From positions 1 through 36,952 of the forward strand of contig NZ_VJWX01000012.1 of assembly GCF_007713715.1 (NCBI RefSeq): DNA of 36,952 nt, given 5' to 3'. Below the pieces are notes generated by a model that was not told the DNA's origin, did no database searches, and saw only the letters and a program-made list of their open reading frames with translations. The stretch is from Amycolatopsis rhizosphaerae. Lineage in GTDB: Bacteria; Actinomycetota; Actinomycetes; Mycobacteriales; Pseudonocardiaceae. The position numbers and the translations under genes are program-made. This document shows positions 7,483-14,642 of this stretch, one piece after another; position 1 is the stretch's first letter; each line of letters starts with the position of its first letter.

Positions 7483-8190
7483 TCACATGGCGCGATAAGC
7501 CTCGACCAGCTGCCGCTCCGCATCGTCCAGGTACCCGGCCAGCAGCCGCGCCGCGGCCGCGCCGTCGCCGCTGCGCAGCGCCAGCAGGATCTCCCGGTTC
7601 CGCTCGAGGTAAGGCTCGTGGAAGGGCTTCAGGTCGGTCATCACGTGGAACACCAGCCGCAGCTCGGCGAGGAGACCTCGGACCAACTCGTCGACCCGGG
7701 GGCTGCCCGCGAGCTTGATCAGCGCCTGGTGAAAGCGCATGTTCGCGGTACCGAGCTCACGCCACGCCTGACGTTTCCTGGCGTCCTCTCCCTCGGCGAC
7801 CGCGGCCTCCACCTCCGTCAGCCTGTCCCCCGGCGGGCTGGTGATCTCCCGGAGCACGGCACACTGCACCAGCTTGCGCACCCGGTACAGGTCGATCACG
7901 TCCTCGGCCGAGAGCCGGCGCACGAAAACACCCCGGTTGAGCACGTGTACCAGCAGCTTCTCGTGCGTGAGCAGCCGGAACGCCTCGCGTAGCGTGTTCC
8001 GCGAGACACCCAGTGCACCGCCGATCGCCTCCTCCGACAGCCTGCTGCCGGGCTCGAAGAAGCCCTCCGTGATCCGCGAACGCAGGATGTCGGCCAGCCG
8101 TTCGGCGGTGCTCGTGCGGCCGAGCAGGAGGCGATCCGCTTCGAGACCAGTGCTGAGGGTCGAGTCCGTGGACTCGGCGTCGATGCTCAC
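7483..8190 (-). CDS. GntR-family regulator, FadR/FCD subfamily
   Basis: A 235-residue protein with an N-terminal winged helix (about 27-90; RLSEEAIGGALGVSRNTLREAF contains the recognition helix) and a C-terminal FCD helical ligand domain (about 100-225) with the expected FHQAL and H-rich metal/ligand residues. The GTG at 8188-8190 is chosen because GGAGG lies 8 nt upstream; a TTG at 8244 would add 18 poorly conserved residues. It is divergent from pxpBC, and a perfect palindrome sits in the predicted promoter of that operon, so it is the likely repressor. FCD proteins usually bind small carboxylates; 5-oxoproline or a related acid is a reasonable guess. Confidence 0.9.
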   Translation of the reverse strand: MSIDAESTDSTLSTGLEADRLLLGRTSTAERLADILRSRITEGFFEPGSRLSEEAIGGALGVSRNTLREAFRLLTHEKLLVHVLNRGVFVRRLSAEDVIDLYRVRKLVQCAVLREITSPPGDRLTEVEAAVAEGEDARKRQAWRELGTANMRFHQALIKLAGSPRVDELVRGLLAELRLVFHVMTDLKPFHEPYLERNREILLALRSGDGAAAARLLAGYLDDAERQLVEAYRAM

Positions 8191-8315
8191 TCGGGGGGCC
8201 TCCGGTTTGTCAGGGGCCGGACCGCGTGACGAAAACTTGGCCAATGGCCCGAACCACGGTCCAACCTGGGACTTGTCCTGCGAAAAGCCTATCCAAACGC
8301 TCCTGGACCTCTCTC

Positions 8316-8332
8316 ATGTTCCCCAAGAACAT
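8316..8332. promoter_or_regulatory. Inverted repeat ATGTTC-N5-GAACAT
   Basis: Perfect 6-bp arms (8316-8321 and 8327-8332) lie just upstream of the predicted -35 element of the pxpBC promoter. It may be a second regulator site or an activator site. The protein that binds it is unknown. Confidence 0.4.
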
Positions 8333-8360
8333 TGACGGATCGTTCAACGATCCCTAACTT
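8332..8360 (+). promoter_or_regulatory. Predicted pxpBC promoter with GntR operator in the spacer
   Basis: TTGACG (8332-8337), 17-nt spacer and TAACTT (8355-8360) form a sigma70-type promoter. The spacer is filled by a 17-bp perfect palindrome, GGATCGTT-C-AACGATCC (8337-8353), whose core GTTCAAC fits the GT-N-AC type of FadR-family operators. Binding there would block RNA polymerase directly. Confidence 0.55.
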
Positions 8361-8394
8361 CATGGATTACCTTACCCCTGCGATTGGACCCGTG

Positions 8395-8469
8395 ATGACC
8401 GCTTCAACCGAGGCCACCACCCGGACCACGTTGGTGTCGGCGGGACTCGAGGTGCGGAGCTTCGCATGA
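8395..8469 (+). pseudogene. 24-codon ORF, probable scar of the 3' end of a deleted pxpA
   Basis: ATG 8395 opens a 24-codon frame whose TGA overlaps the pxpB ATG (ATGA). Its end, TTLVSAGLEVRSFA, resembles the usual C-terminus of LamB/YcsF (PxpA) proteins in actinobacteria, where pxpA directly precedes pxpB. PxpA itself is missing. I read this as the last codons of a deleted pxpA that now leads into pxpB; alternatively it is a coupling leader peptide. No clear ribosome binding site precedes it. Confidence 0.4.
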
Positions 8470-9077
8470 ACATCCTGCAATGCGGTAGCGAAGCGCTGCT
8501 CGTCGACGTCGACGGAATCGACGCCGTGCTCGGCCTCTACGCCGCGCTGTCCGACCGCCTCCCCGAGGGCGTAACAGAACTGGTGCCGGCGGCGCGCACC
8601 CTGCTGGTGTGCTTCGATCCGGCGGTGATCCCGGCGCAGGAGCTGGCCGATCTGCTGGCGGGCACCGAACCGGTGCCCGCCGAGGCGGTGCGCGGTGAAC
8701 TGGTCGAGATCCCGGTGTACTACGACGGGGCCGACCTGGCCGAGGTCGGCGAGCACACCGGCCTCGGCGAGCACGGAGTCGTCGAACTGCACACCGCCGC
8801 CGAGTACACGGTGGCGTTCAGCGGGTTCGCTCCCGGGTTCGGTTACCTGACCGGGCTGGACCGGCAACTGCACCTGCCGCGGAGGGCCATTCCCCGGACG
8901 CATGTGCCTGCGGGGGCGGTCGCCATCGCCGGTGAGTTCACCGGCGTCTATCCGCGGTCATCGCCCGGTGGCTGGCAGCTGATCGGCCGGACCGAGGTCC
9001 CGCTGTGGGACCCGGCCCGACGCCCACCGGCCCTGCTGCGGCCGGGCACCCGCGTCCGCTTCCGGGAGACCCGATGA
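8466..9077 (+). CDS. pxpB: 5-oxoprolinase subunit B (KipI/AHS1 family)
   Basis: A 203-residue protein covering the whole carboxyltransferase C/D domain: EIPVYYDGADLAEV, then AEYTVAFSGFAPGFGYLTGL, then RAIPRTHVPAGAVAIAG and YPRSSPGGWQLIGRT, all signature stretches of the family. With PxpA and PxpC it forms the ATP-dependent enzyme that opens 5-oxoproline to glutamate. GGAG lies 6 nt before ATG 8466. The stop overlaps pxpC by 4 bp. PxpA is not encoded alongside, so the enzyme may need a pxpA elsewhere or may not work. Confidence 0.92.
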   Translation: MNILQCGSEALLVDVDGIDAVLGLYAALSDRLPEGVTELVPAARTLLVCFDPAVIPAQELADLLAGTEPVPAEAVRGELVEIPVYYDGADLAEVGEHTGLGEHGVVELHTAAEYTVAFSGFAPGFGYLTGLDRQLHLPRRAIPRTHVPAGAVAIAGEFTGVYPRSSPGGWQLIGRTEVPLWDPARRPPALLRPGTRVRFRETR

Positions 9078-9979
9078 TCGAGGTGGTGCGGCCGGGGCCG
9101 CTGACGACAGTGCAGGACCTGGGGCGTCCGGGGCTGGCCGCGCTCGGCGTCGGCCGGTCCGGGGCGGCCGACCGGCGATCGGCGGCACTGGCCAACCGGC
9201 TCGTCGGCAACTTCGACGGTGCCGCGGTTCTGGAAACCACCTTCGGTGGATTGGTGTTGCGGTTCCGGCAGGTGGCACGGGTGGCGGTGACCGGCGCGCC
9301 CTGCCCGATCCGGCGCAACGGCCGGGGTGAGGCGATGAACGCCCCGTTCACCGTATGGCCGGGCACGGAGCTGGCGCTGGGCACGCCGTCCACCGGGCTG
9401 CGCACCTATCTGGCCGTGCGCGGCGGGATCGGGGTGGAGAAGATCCTCGAGTCGCGGTCGACGGACCTGCTGGCGGGACTGGGGCCGTCGCCACTGCGCG
9501 AAGGCGATGTGCTGCCCGTCGGCCACGACATGTGCGGGCCGCTGCCCGCGGTGGAGGTCGCGCCGGTGCCCGATCCCGCCGGGTTCGGACTGATCGTCCG
9601 GGTCGTGTCCGGCCCGCGCGATGACTGGTTCGGGCCGGAAGCGTTGCGGATCCTGTCCACGGCCACCTACGAGGTGACCTCGGAGAGCAACCGGGTCGGA
9701 GCGCGCCTGGCGGGTCCGCCGCTGCCCCGCTCTCGCGGGGGCGAGCTGCTCAGTGAAGGCATGGTGCCGGGCGCGATCCAGGTGCCCCCCTCGGGCCAGC
9801 CACTGGTGTTCCTCGCGGATCATCCGGTCACCGGTGGATACCCGGTGATCGGCGTCGTGCTGACGGACGACCTGCCGGTGATGGCCCAGGCCCGTCCAGG
9901 CCAGTCCGTCTCGTTCCGCCTCGTGCCCGGTTCGCTGCGGCGCCACGCCGCGAACGTGCCCGGGGCGGCCGCGGTCTGA
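9074..9979 (+). CDS. pxpC: 5-oxoprolinase subunit C (biotin-dependent carboxyltransferase, AHS2 family)
   Basis: A 301-residue protein starting MIEVVRPGPLTTVQDLGRPG, the standard opening of KipA/AHS2 proteins, with ETTFGGLVLRF, TYLAVRGGIGV, SESNRVGARLAGPPL, SEGMVPGAIQVPPSGQPL and the LADHPVTGGYPVIGVV motif in order. Start ATG 9074 overlaps the pxpB stop; an in-frame earlier start at 9005 lies inside pxpB and is rejected. Partner of PxpB in 5-oxoproline hydrolysis. It is followed by a short gap and then the convergent hydrolase. Confidence 0.92.
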   Translation: MIEVVRPGPLTTVQDLGRPGLAALGVGRSGAADRRSAALANRLVGNFDGAAVLETTFGGLVLRFRQVARVAVTGAPCPIRRNGRGEAMNAPFTVWPGTELALGTPSTGLRTYLAVRGGIGVEKILESRSTDLLAGLGPSPLREGDVLPVGHDMCGPLPAVEVAPVPDPAGFGLIVRVVSGPRDDWFGPEALRILSTATYEVTSESNRVGARLAGPPLPRSRGGELLSEGMVPGAIQVPPSGQPLVFLADHPVTGGYPVIGVVLTDDLPVMAQARPGQSVSFRLVPGSLRRHAANVPGAAAV

Positions 9980-10029
9980 GTCAGCGTCCGGCAGCCCGGC
10001 TCGACTGGGGTCCTTTCGGCGCACGCGCC

Positions 10030-10908
10030 CTAGCGGGCGAGCAGGGCGCGCAACGCCTTGACAATCTCGTCCGGTGCTTCCTCCGCCATGAAGTGGCCCG
10101 CGGAGGTCGTCGTGTGCTCCAGGTCCGGGGCCCAGGCGCGCCAGAGTGCGGCGGCGTCGTAGCCGAGTGCCGCTCCCCAGTCCTGTTGGACGACGGTGAC
10201 CGGCATCGCCAGCCGGTTTCCGGCGGCGCGGTCGGCCCGGTCGTGTTCGACGTCGATACCGGCGGAAGCACGGTAGTCGGCGACGATCGAGGGGACGGCC
10301 TCGCGGGAGGCCCTGAGGTACTCGGCGCGCACCTCGGCGGGGATGGCACGAGGATTTCCACCCCAGGCATCGAGGAAGTAGCCGAAGAAGGCGTCGGCGC
10401 TGGCGCTGATCATCTGCTCGGGCAGACCGGGCGGCTGGGCCATGAGGTAGAGGTGGAAGGCCACCGCGGCGCGCGCTCCGTGCAGGACGTCCCACATGTC
10501 CAGGGTCGGCAGGACGTCCAGCGCGGCGAGGTGGGTGATCGTGCCGGGGTGGTCGAGGCCCGCGCGGATCGCGACCAGGGCACCGCGGTCGTGCCCGGCG
10601 AGGGCGAAGCGCTCGTGGCCGAGCTGTTCGGCGAGGGTGACGAGGTCCCGGGCCATCGTGCGCTTGGCATAGGTGGTGGCGTCGCGTTCGGCGGGTTTGC
10701 CGCTGGCTCCGTAGCCTCGCAGGTCGGGGCAGATCACGGTGTGGTCGGCGGCGAGGTCGACGGCGACGTGGCGCCACATGAGGTGGGTCTGCGGGAAGCC
10801 GTGCGCCAGCATGACGGGGCTGCCGTGACCGCCCACGGCCACGTTCAGCGTCGCGTCCTCGTCGACCGTGATGCTCCGGTACTCGAATCCGGGGATGGTC
10901 AGAGCCAT
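10030..10908 (-). CDS. Alpha/beta hydrolase, haloacetate dehalogenase/epoxide hydrolase type
   Basis: A 292-residue alpha/beta hydrolase. The oxyanion-hole segment HGFPQTHLMW (36-45), RGYGASGKP (64-72), the nucleophile motif GHDRGA with Asp107, FHLYLMAQPPGLPE, and the C-terminal His272 in AGHFMAEEAP all match fluoroacetate/haloacetate dehalogenases, where Asp attacks the substrate carbon. Dehalogenase activity is not proven; related enzymes open epoxides. ATG 10906-10908 has GAGGAA 6 nt upstream; upstream frame extension is antisense to the SARP gene. Residues about 209-274 are encoded by the 198-bp block also found at 7162-7359. Divergent from the SARP-like regulator, which may control it. 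Confidence 0.85.
   Translation of the reverse strand: MALTIPGFEYRSITVDEDATLNVAVGGHGSPVMLAHGFPQTHLMWRHVAVDLAADHTVICPDLRGYGASGKPAERDATTYAKRTMARDLVTLAEQLGHERFALAGHDRGALVAIRAGLDHPGTITHLAALDVLPTLDMWDVLHGARAAVAFHLYLMAQPPGLPEQMISASADAFFGYFLDAWGGNPRAIPAEVRAEYLRASREAVPSIVADYRASAGIDVEHDRADRAAGNRLAMPVTVVQQDWGAALGYDAAALWRAWAPDLEHTTTSAGHFMAEEAPDEIVKALRALLAR
10087..10284 (-). repeat. 198-bp direct repeat, copy B (inside the intact hydrolase)
   Basis: The parental copy: it is in frame within a complete gene, whereas the near-identical block at 7162-7359 is a fragment. Only one base differs, so the duplication is recent or maintained by gene conversion. Confidence 0.9.
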
Positions 10909-10957
10909 GGTTGCTTCCTCTCCTGACGGGGTCGACTGGCGCAGCGTGCCGGTCGCG

Positions 10958-10985
10958 GATGAGCAACCGATGAGCGCGCTAGGTT
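10958..10985 (+). promoter_or_regulatory. Candidate SARP box and -10 element upstream of the SARP gene
   Basis: GATGAGC occurs at 10958-10964 and 10969-10975, a direct heptamer repeat with 11-bp period, which is the spacing SARP activators recognise. TAGGTT (10980-10985) follows by 4 bp and could be a -10 element for the gene starting near 11015. The region also serves the divergent hydrolase. Confidence 0.4.
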
Positions 10986-11014
10986 GAGTTCCCGGTGGGG
11001 AGGTGGGTCGCTCG

Positions 11015-12979
11015 GTGGTCGGTGTCCTCTTCGGTGTCCATTTCGGTGTCCTCGGACCGGTTGTGGCCTGGGACGCCAGCGGCACGCCCATCGACGTGAA
11101 GGGGCCGAAACACCGGGCGCTGCTGGCCCGGCTCGTCGTCGCGCGCGGCCGGGTCGTGCCGGTCGCCCGTCTCGTGGAGGACCTGTGGGAGTCCCCTCCG
11201 CCCGGCGCGGTGAGTGCGGTCCGCACGTTCGTCGCGGCATTGCGGCGCGCGCTGGAACCGCAGCGCCCGCCGCGCGCACCGGCTCGGTTGCTGGTCACGG
11301 AAGGGCCGGGTTACGCGCTGCGGGCCGAGCCCGGCGCGGTGGACGCCTGGCGGTTCGAGGACGTGGTCGCGGCGGGCGCCGCGCCGCCACAGCGGACCCT
11401 CGCACGTCTCGACGAGGCGCTGAGCTGGTGGCGGGGGCCCGCCTTCGCCGATTTGGAGGACGAGCCGTGGGCTCGGGTCGAGCGCTCTCGGCTCGAGCAG
11501 TTGCGGCTCAACGCGATCGAGCTGCGGGCCGAGGCGCGGCTGGCGCTCGGGCATGCCGCCGACGTCGTTCCGGACCTCGACGCCCATGTGGCCGAACACC
11601 CGTGGCGGGAAGAGGCATGGCGGCTGCTGGCCACGGCCCTGTACCGCACGGGCCGCCAAGGGGACGCGCTCACGGTGCTGCGCCGGGCTCGCGGCCTGCT
11701 GCGCGAACGGCTCGGTGTCGATCCGGGGCCCCGGCTGAGCCGGTTGGAAACCGGCATCCTCCGCCAGACCGATCCCGGTTCCTCGGAGGTGGAACGAATC
11801 TGGGCGGCCACCGCGGCAGCGTACGACCGTACGGTGGCATCGGGCGCCGAGAGCAGGCTCGAATCGACGGTCGGCCTGCTGCGGAGTCTCGCGGTCGCCG
11901 GGGGCGGCGGGCTCGAAGCGGCGCGCGAACAGCGGTTCGCGACCATCGCGGCGGCCGAGCGGCTCGGTGATCCCGAACTCACCGCCCGCGTGATCGGGGG
12001 CTACGACGTGCCCGCGATCTGGACCCGCTCGGACGATCCGGAGCAGGCGGCGCGGATCGTCGCGGCGGCCGAACGCGCACTGGCGGCGCTTCGCCCCGGC
12101 ACGCACGACGCCACGCGGGCCCGCCTGCTGGCGACGATCGCGCTGGAGTCCCGGGGCACGTGGGCCGCGCGCGGGCCCGAGGCCGCCGGGGAAGCGGAAC
12201 GGATCGCGCGACGGCTGGGTGATCCGGCACTGCTGGCCTTCGCCCTGAACGGCGTGTTCATGCAGACCTTCCACCGCGCGGGCCTCGCCCCCGAGCGAGA
12301 CGGGATCGGCGTCGAGCTCGTCGCGCTGTCCGCCCGGCATGGCCTGGTGACGTTCGAAATCCTCGGTCATCTCATCCGCGTCCAGGCTCGCGCGGGGCTC
12401 GCGGACTTCGCCGTCGCCGACGAGCACGCCGCCGCGGCGGACCGGCTCGCCGAACGGCACGAACGCCCGCTGACCGGTGTGTTCACCGCCTGGTACCGGG
12501 CGCTGCGGTCGGCCGCGACCGGGCCGCCGCAGGCCGCGGAGGCCGCCTTCCGCGAGGCGGCCGCGCAGTTGAGCGGTGCCGGGATGCCCGGGGTGCAGCG
12601 CGGCCTGCTTCCGTTGGCGCTGTTGTGCCTGCGGGTGTGGCACGGCCTCCCGGCCGATTTCGGCGACGACACCGACTGGGGCCCCTACGCGGCTTGGGCG
12701 CGCCCGCACGTGCTCCTGGCGCGGGACCGCCCGGCCGACGCGGCCGCCGCCCTGCGCCGGGTCCCGGAACCGCCGCGCGATCTGCTGTTTGAGGCACTGT
12801 GGTGCCTCACCGGCCGTGCCGCGATCAGGCTGGGCGACCGGGAAACGATGCGGCGCGCCCGCACCGAACTCGCCCCTGCCGCGAAGGAACTGGCCGGGGC
12901 GGGCAGTGGCCTGCTCACCGCAGGCCCTGTCGAAGATCACCTCGACGCCCTCGCCGCCGCCCTGAGCCACACGCCGTGA
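11015..12979 (+). CDS. SARP/BTAD-type transcriptional regulator without an NB-ARC domain
   Basis: About 654 residues. An N-terminal OmpR-like winged-helix domain (FGVLGPVVAW ... ALLARLVVARGRVVPVARLVEDLW ... GPGYAL) is followed by the bacterial transcriptional activation domain (about 95-240; WWRGPAFADL, HPWREEAWRLLATALYRTGRQGDALTVLRRAR as pieces) and a long helical, TPR-like C-terminal half. No Walker A motif is present, unlike AfsR. GTG 11015 is chosen because GGGAGGT lies 10 nt upstream; GTG 11003 is also in frame but too close to that site. SARP proteins usually activate nearby genes, here perhaps the divergent hydrolase. Confidence 0.85.
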   Translation: MVGVLFGVHFGVLGPVVAWDASGTPIDVKGPKHRALLARLVVARGRVVPVARLVEDLWESPPPGAVSAVRTFVAALRRALEPQRPPRAPARLLVTEGPGYALRAEPGAVDAWRFEDVVAAGAAPPQRTLARLDEALSWWRGPAFADLEDEPWARVERSRLEQLRLNAIELRAEARLALGHAADVVPDLDAHVAEHPWREEAWRLLATALYRTGRQGDALTVLRRARGLLRERLGVDPGPRLSRLETGILRQTDPGSSEVERIWAATAAAYDRTVASGAESRLESTVGLLRSLAVAGGGGLEAAREQRFATIAAAERLGDPELTARVIGGYDVPAIWTRSDDPEQAARIVAAAERALAALRPGTHDATRARLLATIALESRGTWAARGPEAAGEAERIARRLGDPALLAFALNGVFMQTFHRAGLAPERDGIGVELVALSARHGLVTFEILGHLIRVQARAGLADFAVADEHAAAADRLAERHERPLTGVFTAWYRALRSAATGPPQAAEAAFREAAAQLSGAGMPGVQRGLLPLALLCLRVWHGLPADFGDDTDWGPYAAWARPHVLLARDRPADAAAALRRVPEPPRDLLFEALWCLTGRAAIRLGDRETMRRARTELAPAAKELAGAGSGLLTAGPVEDHLDALAAALSHTP

Positions 12980-12991
12980 GCAGCGCTCGGC

Positions 12992-13468
12992 TCATCCCCT
13001 TCGGGCCAGGAGCGCGACGACCAGGCAGCCGAAGGCCCCGGTCGAGACCACCGCGCGGACCAGGTTCCACCGCACCCACCTCGTTTCGAACCGCGCCCGC
13101 AGTCCGGCGTAGTCGCCGGTGCCGCTCTCCAGTGCGTTGTTCAGCGGAACGTTCACCACTCCGGTGATCACCAGCATCGCCAGCAGCAGCGCGAAACCCG
13201 CCACCACCCACGGCAGCGCCGGGCGCGCGTCCGGCGCCAGGTGCAGCACGACGGCGGCGCCCGCGGCCAGTGGCGCGCCCAGGAAGGTCAGCATGAAGAC
13301 CGGGTTGATGATCGCGAGGTTGATCCCGCGCATCGCCTCCACGTACGTGCGGTCGTCGCCACGGGCGAGCCCCGGCATGACCGAGCACGCGTAGGCGTAG
13401 AAAAGCCCGGCGAGCAACCCGGCCGCGATGAGCGCGGCCACCAGCACGACAGTCGAAACAGCGGTCAT
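12992..13468 (-). CDS. DUF1772 (anthrone oxygenase-like) membrane protein
   Basis: A 158-residue protein with four predicted helices, the signature VNVPLNNALE (NxPLN motif) and a conserved RWVRWNLVRA stretch near the C-terminus, as in DUF1772 proteins, a family that includes anthrone oxygenases of polyketide pathways. Real substrate unknown. ATG 13466-13468 has GGAGG 6 nt upstream. It is divergent from the AraC-type regulator and convergent with the SARP gene, their stop codons being 12 nt apart within a small inverted repeat. Confidence 0.85.
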   Translation of the reverse strand: MTAVSTVVLVAALIAAGLLAGLFYAYACSVMPGLARGDDRTYVEAMRGINLAIINPVFMLTFLGAPLAAGAAVVLHLAPDARPALPWVVAGFALLLAMLVITGVVNVPLNNALESGTGDYAGLRARFETRWVRWNLVRAVVSTGAFGCLVVALLARRG

Positions 13469-13579
13469 CGCGCTCCTCCCCGACGCACCGTTCGATCCGA
13501 TGACGGTCATGGCACTCAGCCAAGCAGCGATGAGTGACACCCTCCATGGCCGAATCGCTCGAATCCATGTTTCACCGTC

Positions 13580-13585
13580 TACGCT
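13580..13585 (+). promoter_or_regulatory. -10 element TACGCT of a leaderless promoter (araC-type gene)
   Basis: TACGCT ends exactly 7 nt before GTG 13593, placing transcription start at the start codon. No good -35 was found, so activation may be needed. CGAATC repeats (13551-13566) just upstream could be AraC half-sites. Confidence 0.45.
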
Positions 13586-13592
13586 CGACGGC

Positions 13593-14642
13593 GTGGACCC
13601 CCTCGCGGCGCTCCTGGACGGCCCCCGCGCGCACGGGGCGTTCCTGCTCCGTTCCGTGCTCACCCCGCCCTGGTCGCTGCGCATCGAAGACCGCGCGCCC
13701 GTAACGCTGATCGCGGTGGTGCGCGGGGAAGCCTGGGTGGTACCGGACGACGGCGAGGCCGTGCGGTTGGGCGAGGGCGACATCGCCATCGCCCGCGGCC
13801 CCGATCCGTACCTCGTCGCCGACGATCCCGCGACCCCACCGCAGGCGGTCATCCTGCCCGGCCAGGAGTGCCGCACCCCGGACGGCGGGCACCTCGACAC
13901 GCTCACCGGCACCGGCGTGCGCACCTGGGGTCACGGCGCCGACGGCCCGGTCGTGCTGCTCACCGGCACCTACGGGATGGCGGGCGAAGTCAGCAGCCGG
14001 CTGCTCGCCGCGCTGCCGAAGCTGCTCGTGCCGACCCACACGGAGTGGTCCAGTCCACTTGTCCCGCTGCTGGCCGAGGAGATCGTGAAGGACGTGCCAG
14101 GCCAGGAAGCCGTGCTGGACCGGCTCCTCGACGTGCTGCTGATCGCTTCGCTGCGCACCTGGTTCGACCGCCCCGGCAGCGAGGCGCCCGCGTGGTACCG
14201 CGCGCACCGCGACCCGATCGTCGGCCGGGCCCTGCGACTGCTGCAGCACCAGCCCGCCGAACCCTGGACGGTGGGCACCCTCGCGGCCGGAACCGGCGTC
14301 TCGCGCGCCACGCTGGCCCGGCGGTTCACCCAGGCCGTCGGCGAGCCGCCGATGACCTACCTGGCCGGTTGGCGACTCGCCCTCGCCGCGGATTTCCTGC
14401 GCCGCCAACCGGATTCGACGATCGGCGCAGTCGCTCGCCAGGTCGGCTACGGCAGCGCCTTCGCGTTGTCCGCCGCCTTCAAGCGCATGTACGGCGTCAG
14501 CCCTCAGCACTACCGTGCGGCGAGAGTGATCGCCGCGCCGAGCGCGATGGCGGCGACGGCGACGATGGCCGTTCCCGGCCAGCCGAGCCAGGCCACCGCC
14601 GCGGCACCGAAGGCAGAGCCCAGGCTCCCGCCGAGGAAGTAG
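13593..14642 (+). CDS. AraC-family regulator with cupin_6 sensor domain
   Basis: A 349-residue protein. An N-terminal cupin (DPLAALLDGPRAHGAFLLRS, then PPWSLRIEDRAPVTLIAVVRG) is followed by a double helix-turn-helix AraC domain (VGTLAAGTGVSRATLARRFTQ; VARQVGYGSAFALSAAFKRMYGVSP). GTG 13593 is preferred over ATG 13530 because cupin_6 regulators begin at this point and a -10 hexamer lies 7 nt before it. The expected end is near HYR; the last ~45 residues are low-complexity and antisense to the MFS gene over 133 bp, suggesting a lost stop codon. It probably regulates the DUF1772 gene and/or the MFS transporter. Confidence 0.85.
   Translation: MDPLAALLDGPRAHGAFLLRSVLTPPWSLRIEDRAPVTLIAVVRGEAWVVPDDGEAVRLGEGDIAIARGPDPYLVADDPATPPQAVILPGQECRTPDGGHLDTLTGTGVRTWGHGADGPVVLLTGTYGMAGEVSSRLLAALPKLLVPTHTEWSSPLVPLLAEEIVKDVPGQEAVLDRLLDVLLIASLRTWFDRPGSEAPAWYRAHRDPIVGRALRLLQHQPAEPWTVGTLAAGTGVSRATLARRFTQAVGEPPMTYLAGWRLALAADFLRRQPDSTIGAVARQVGYGSAFALSAAFKRMYGVSPQHYRAARVIAAPSAMAATATMAVPGQPSQATAAAPKAEPRLPPRK

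Noticed and set aside
8948-10966. 672-codon minus-strand open frame across pxpC and the hydrolase
   Set aside because: It is antisense to pxpBC, which have clear family motifs; its translation is Arg/Pro-rich low complexity, typical of shadow frames in high-GC DNA.
10909-11298. N-terminal extension of the hydrolase frame
   Set aside because: It would run antisense through the SARP start region; the ATG at 10908 has a ribosome binding site and fits the family's usual start.
10979-12970. 663-codon minus-strand open frame
   Set aside because: Antisense shadow of the SARP-type gene; no family motif, no ribosome binding site.
11015-12979. Full AfsR-type regulator with NB-ARC domain
   Set aside because: No Walker A or B motif between the BTAD and the C-terminal helices.
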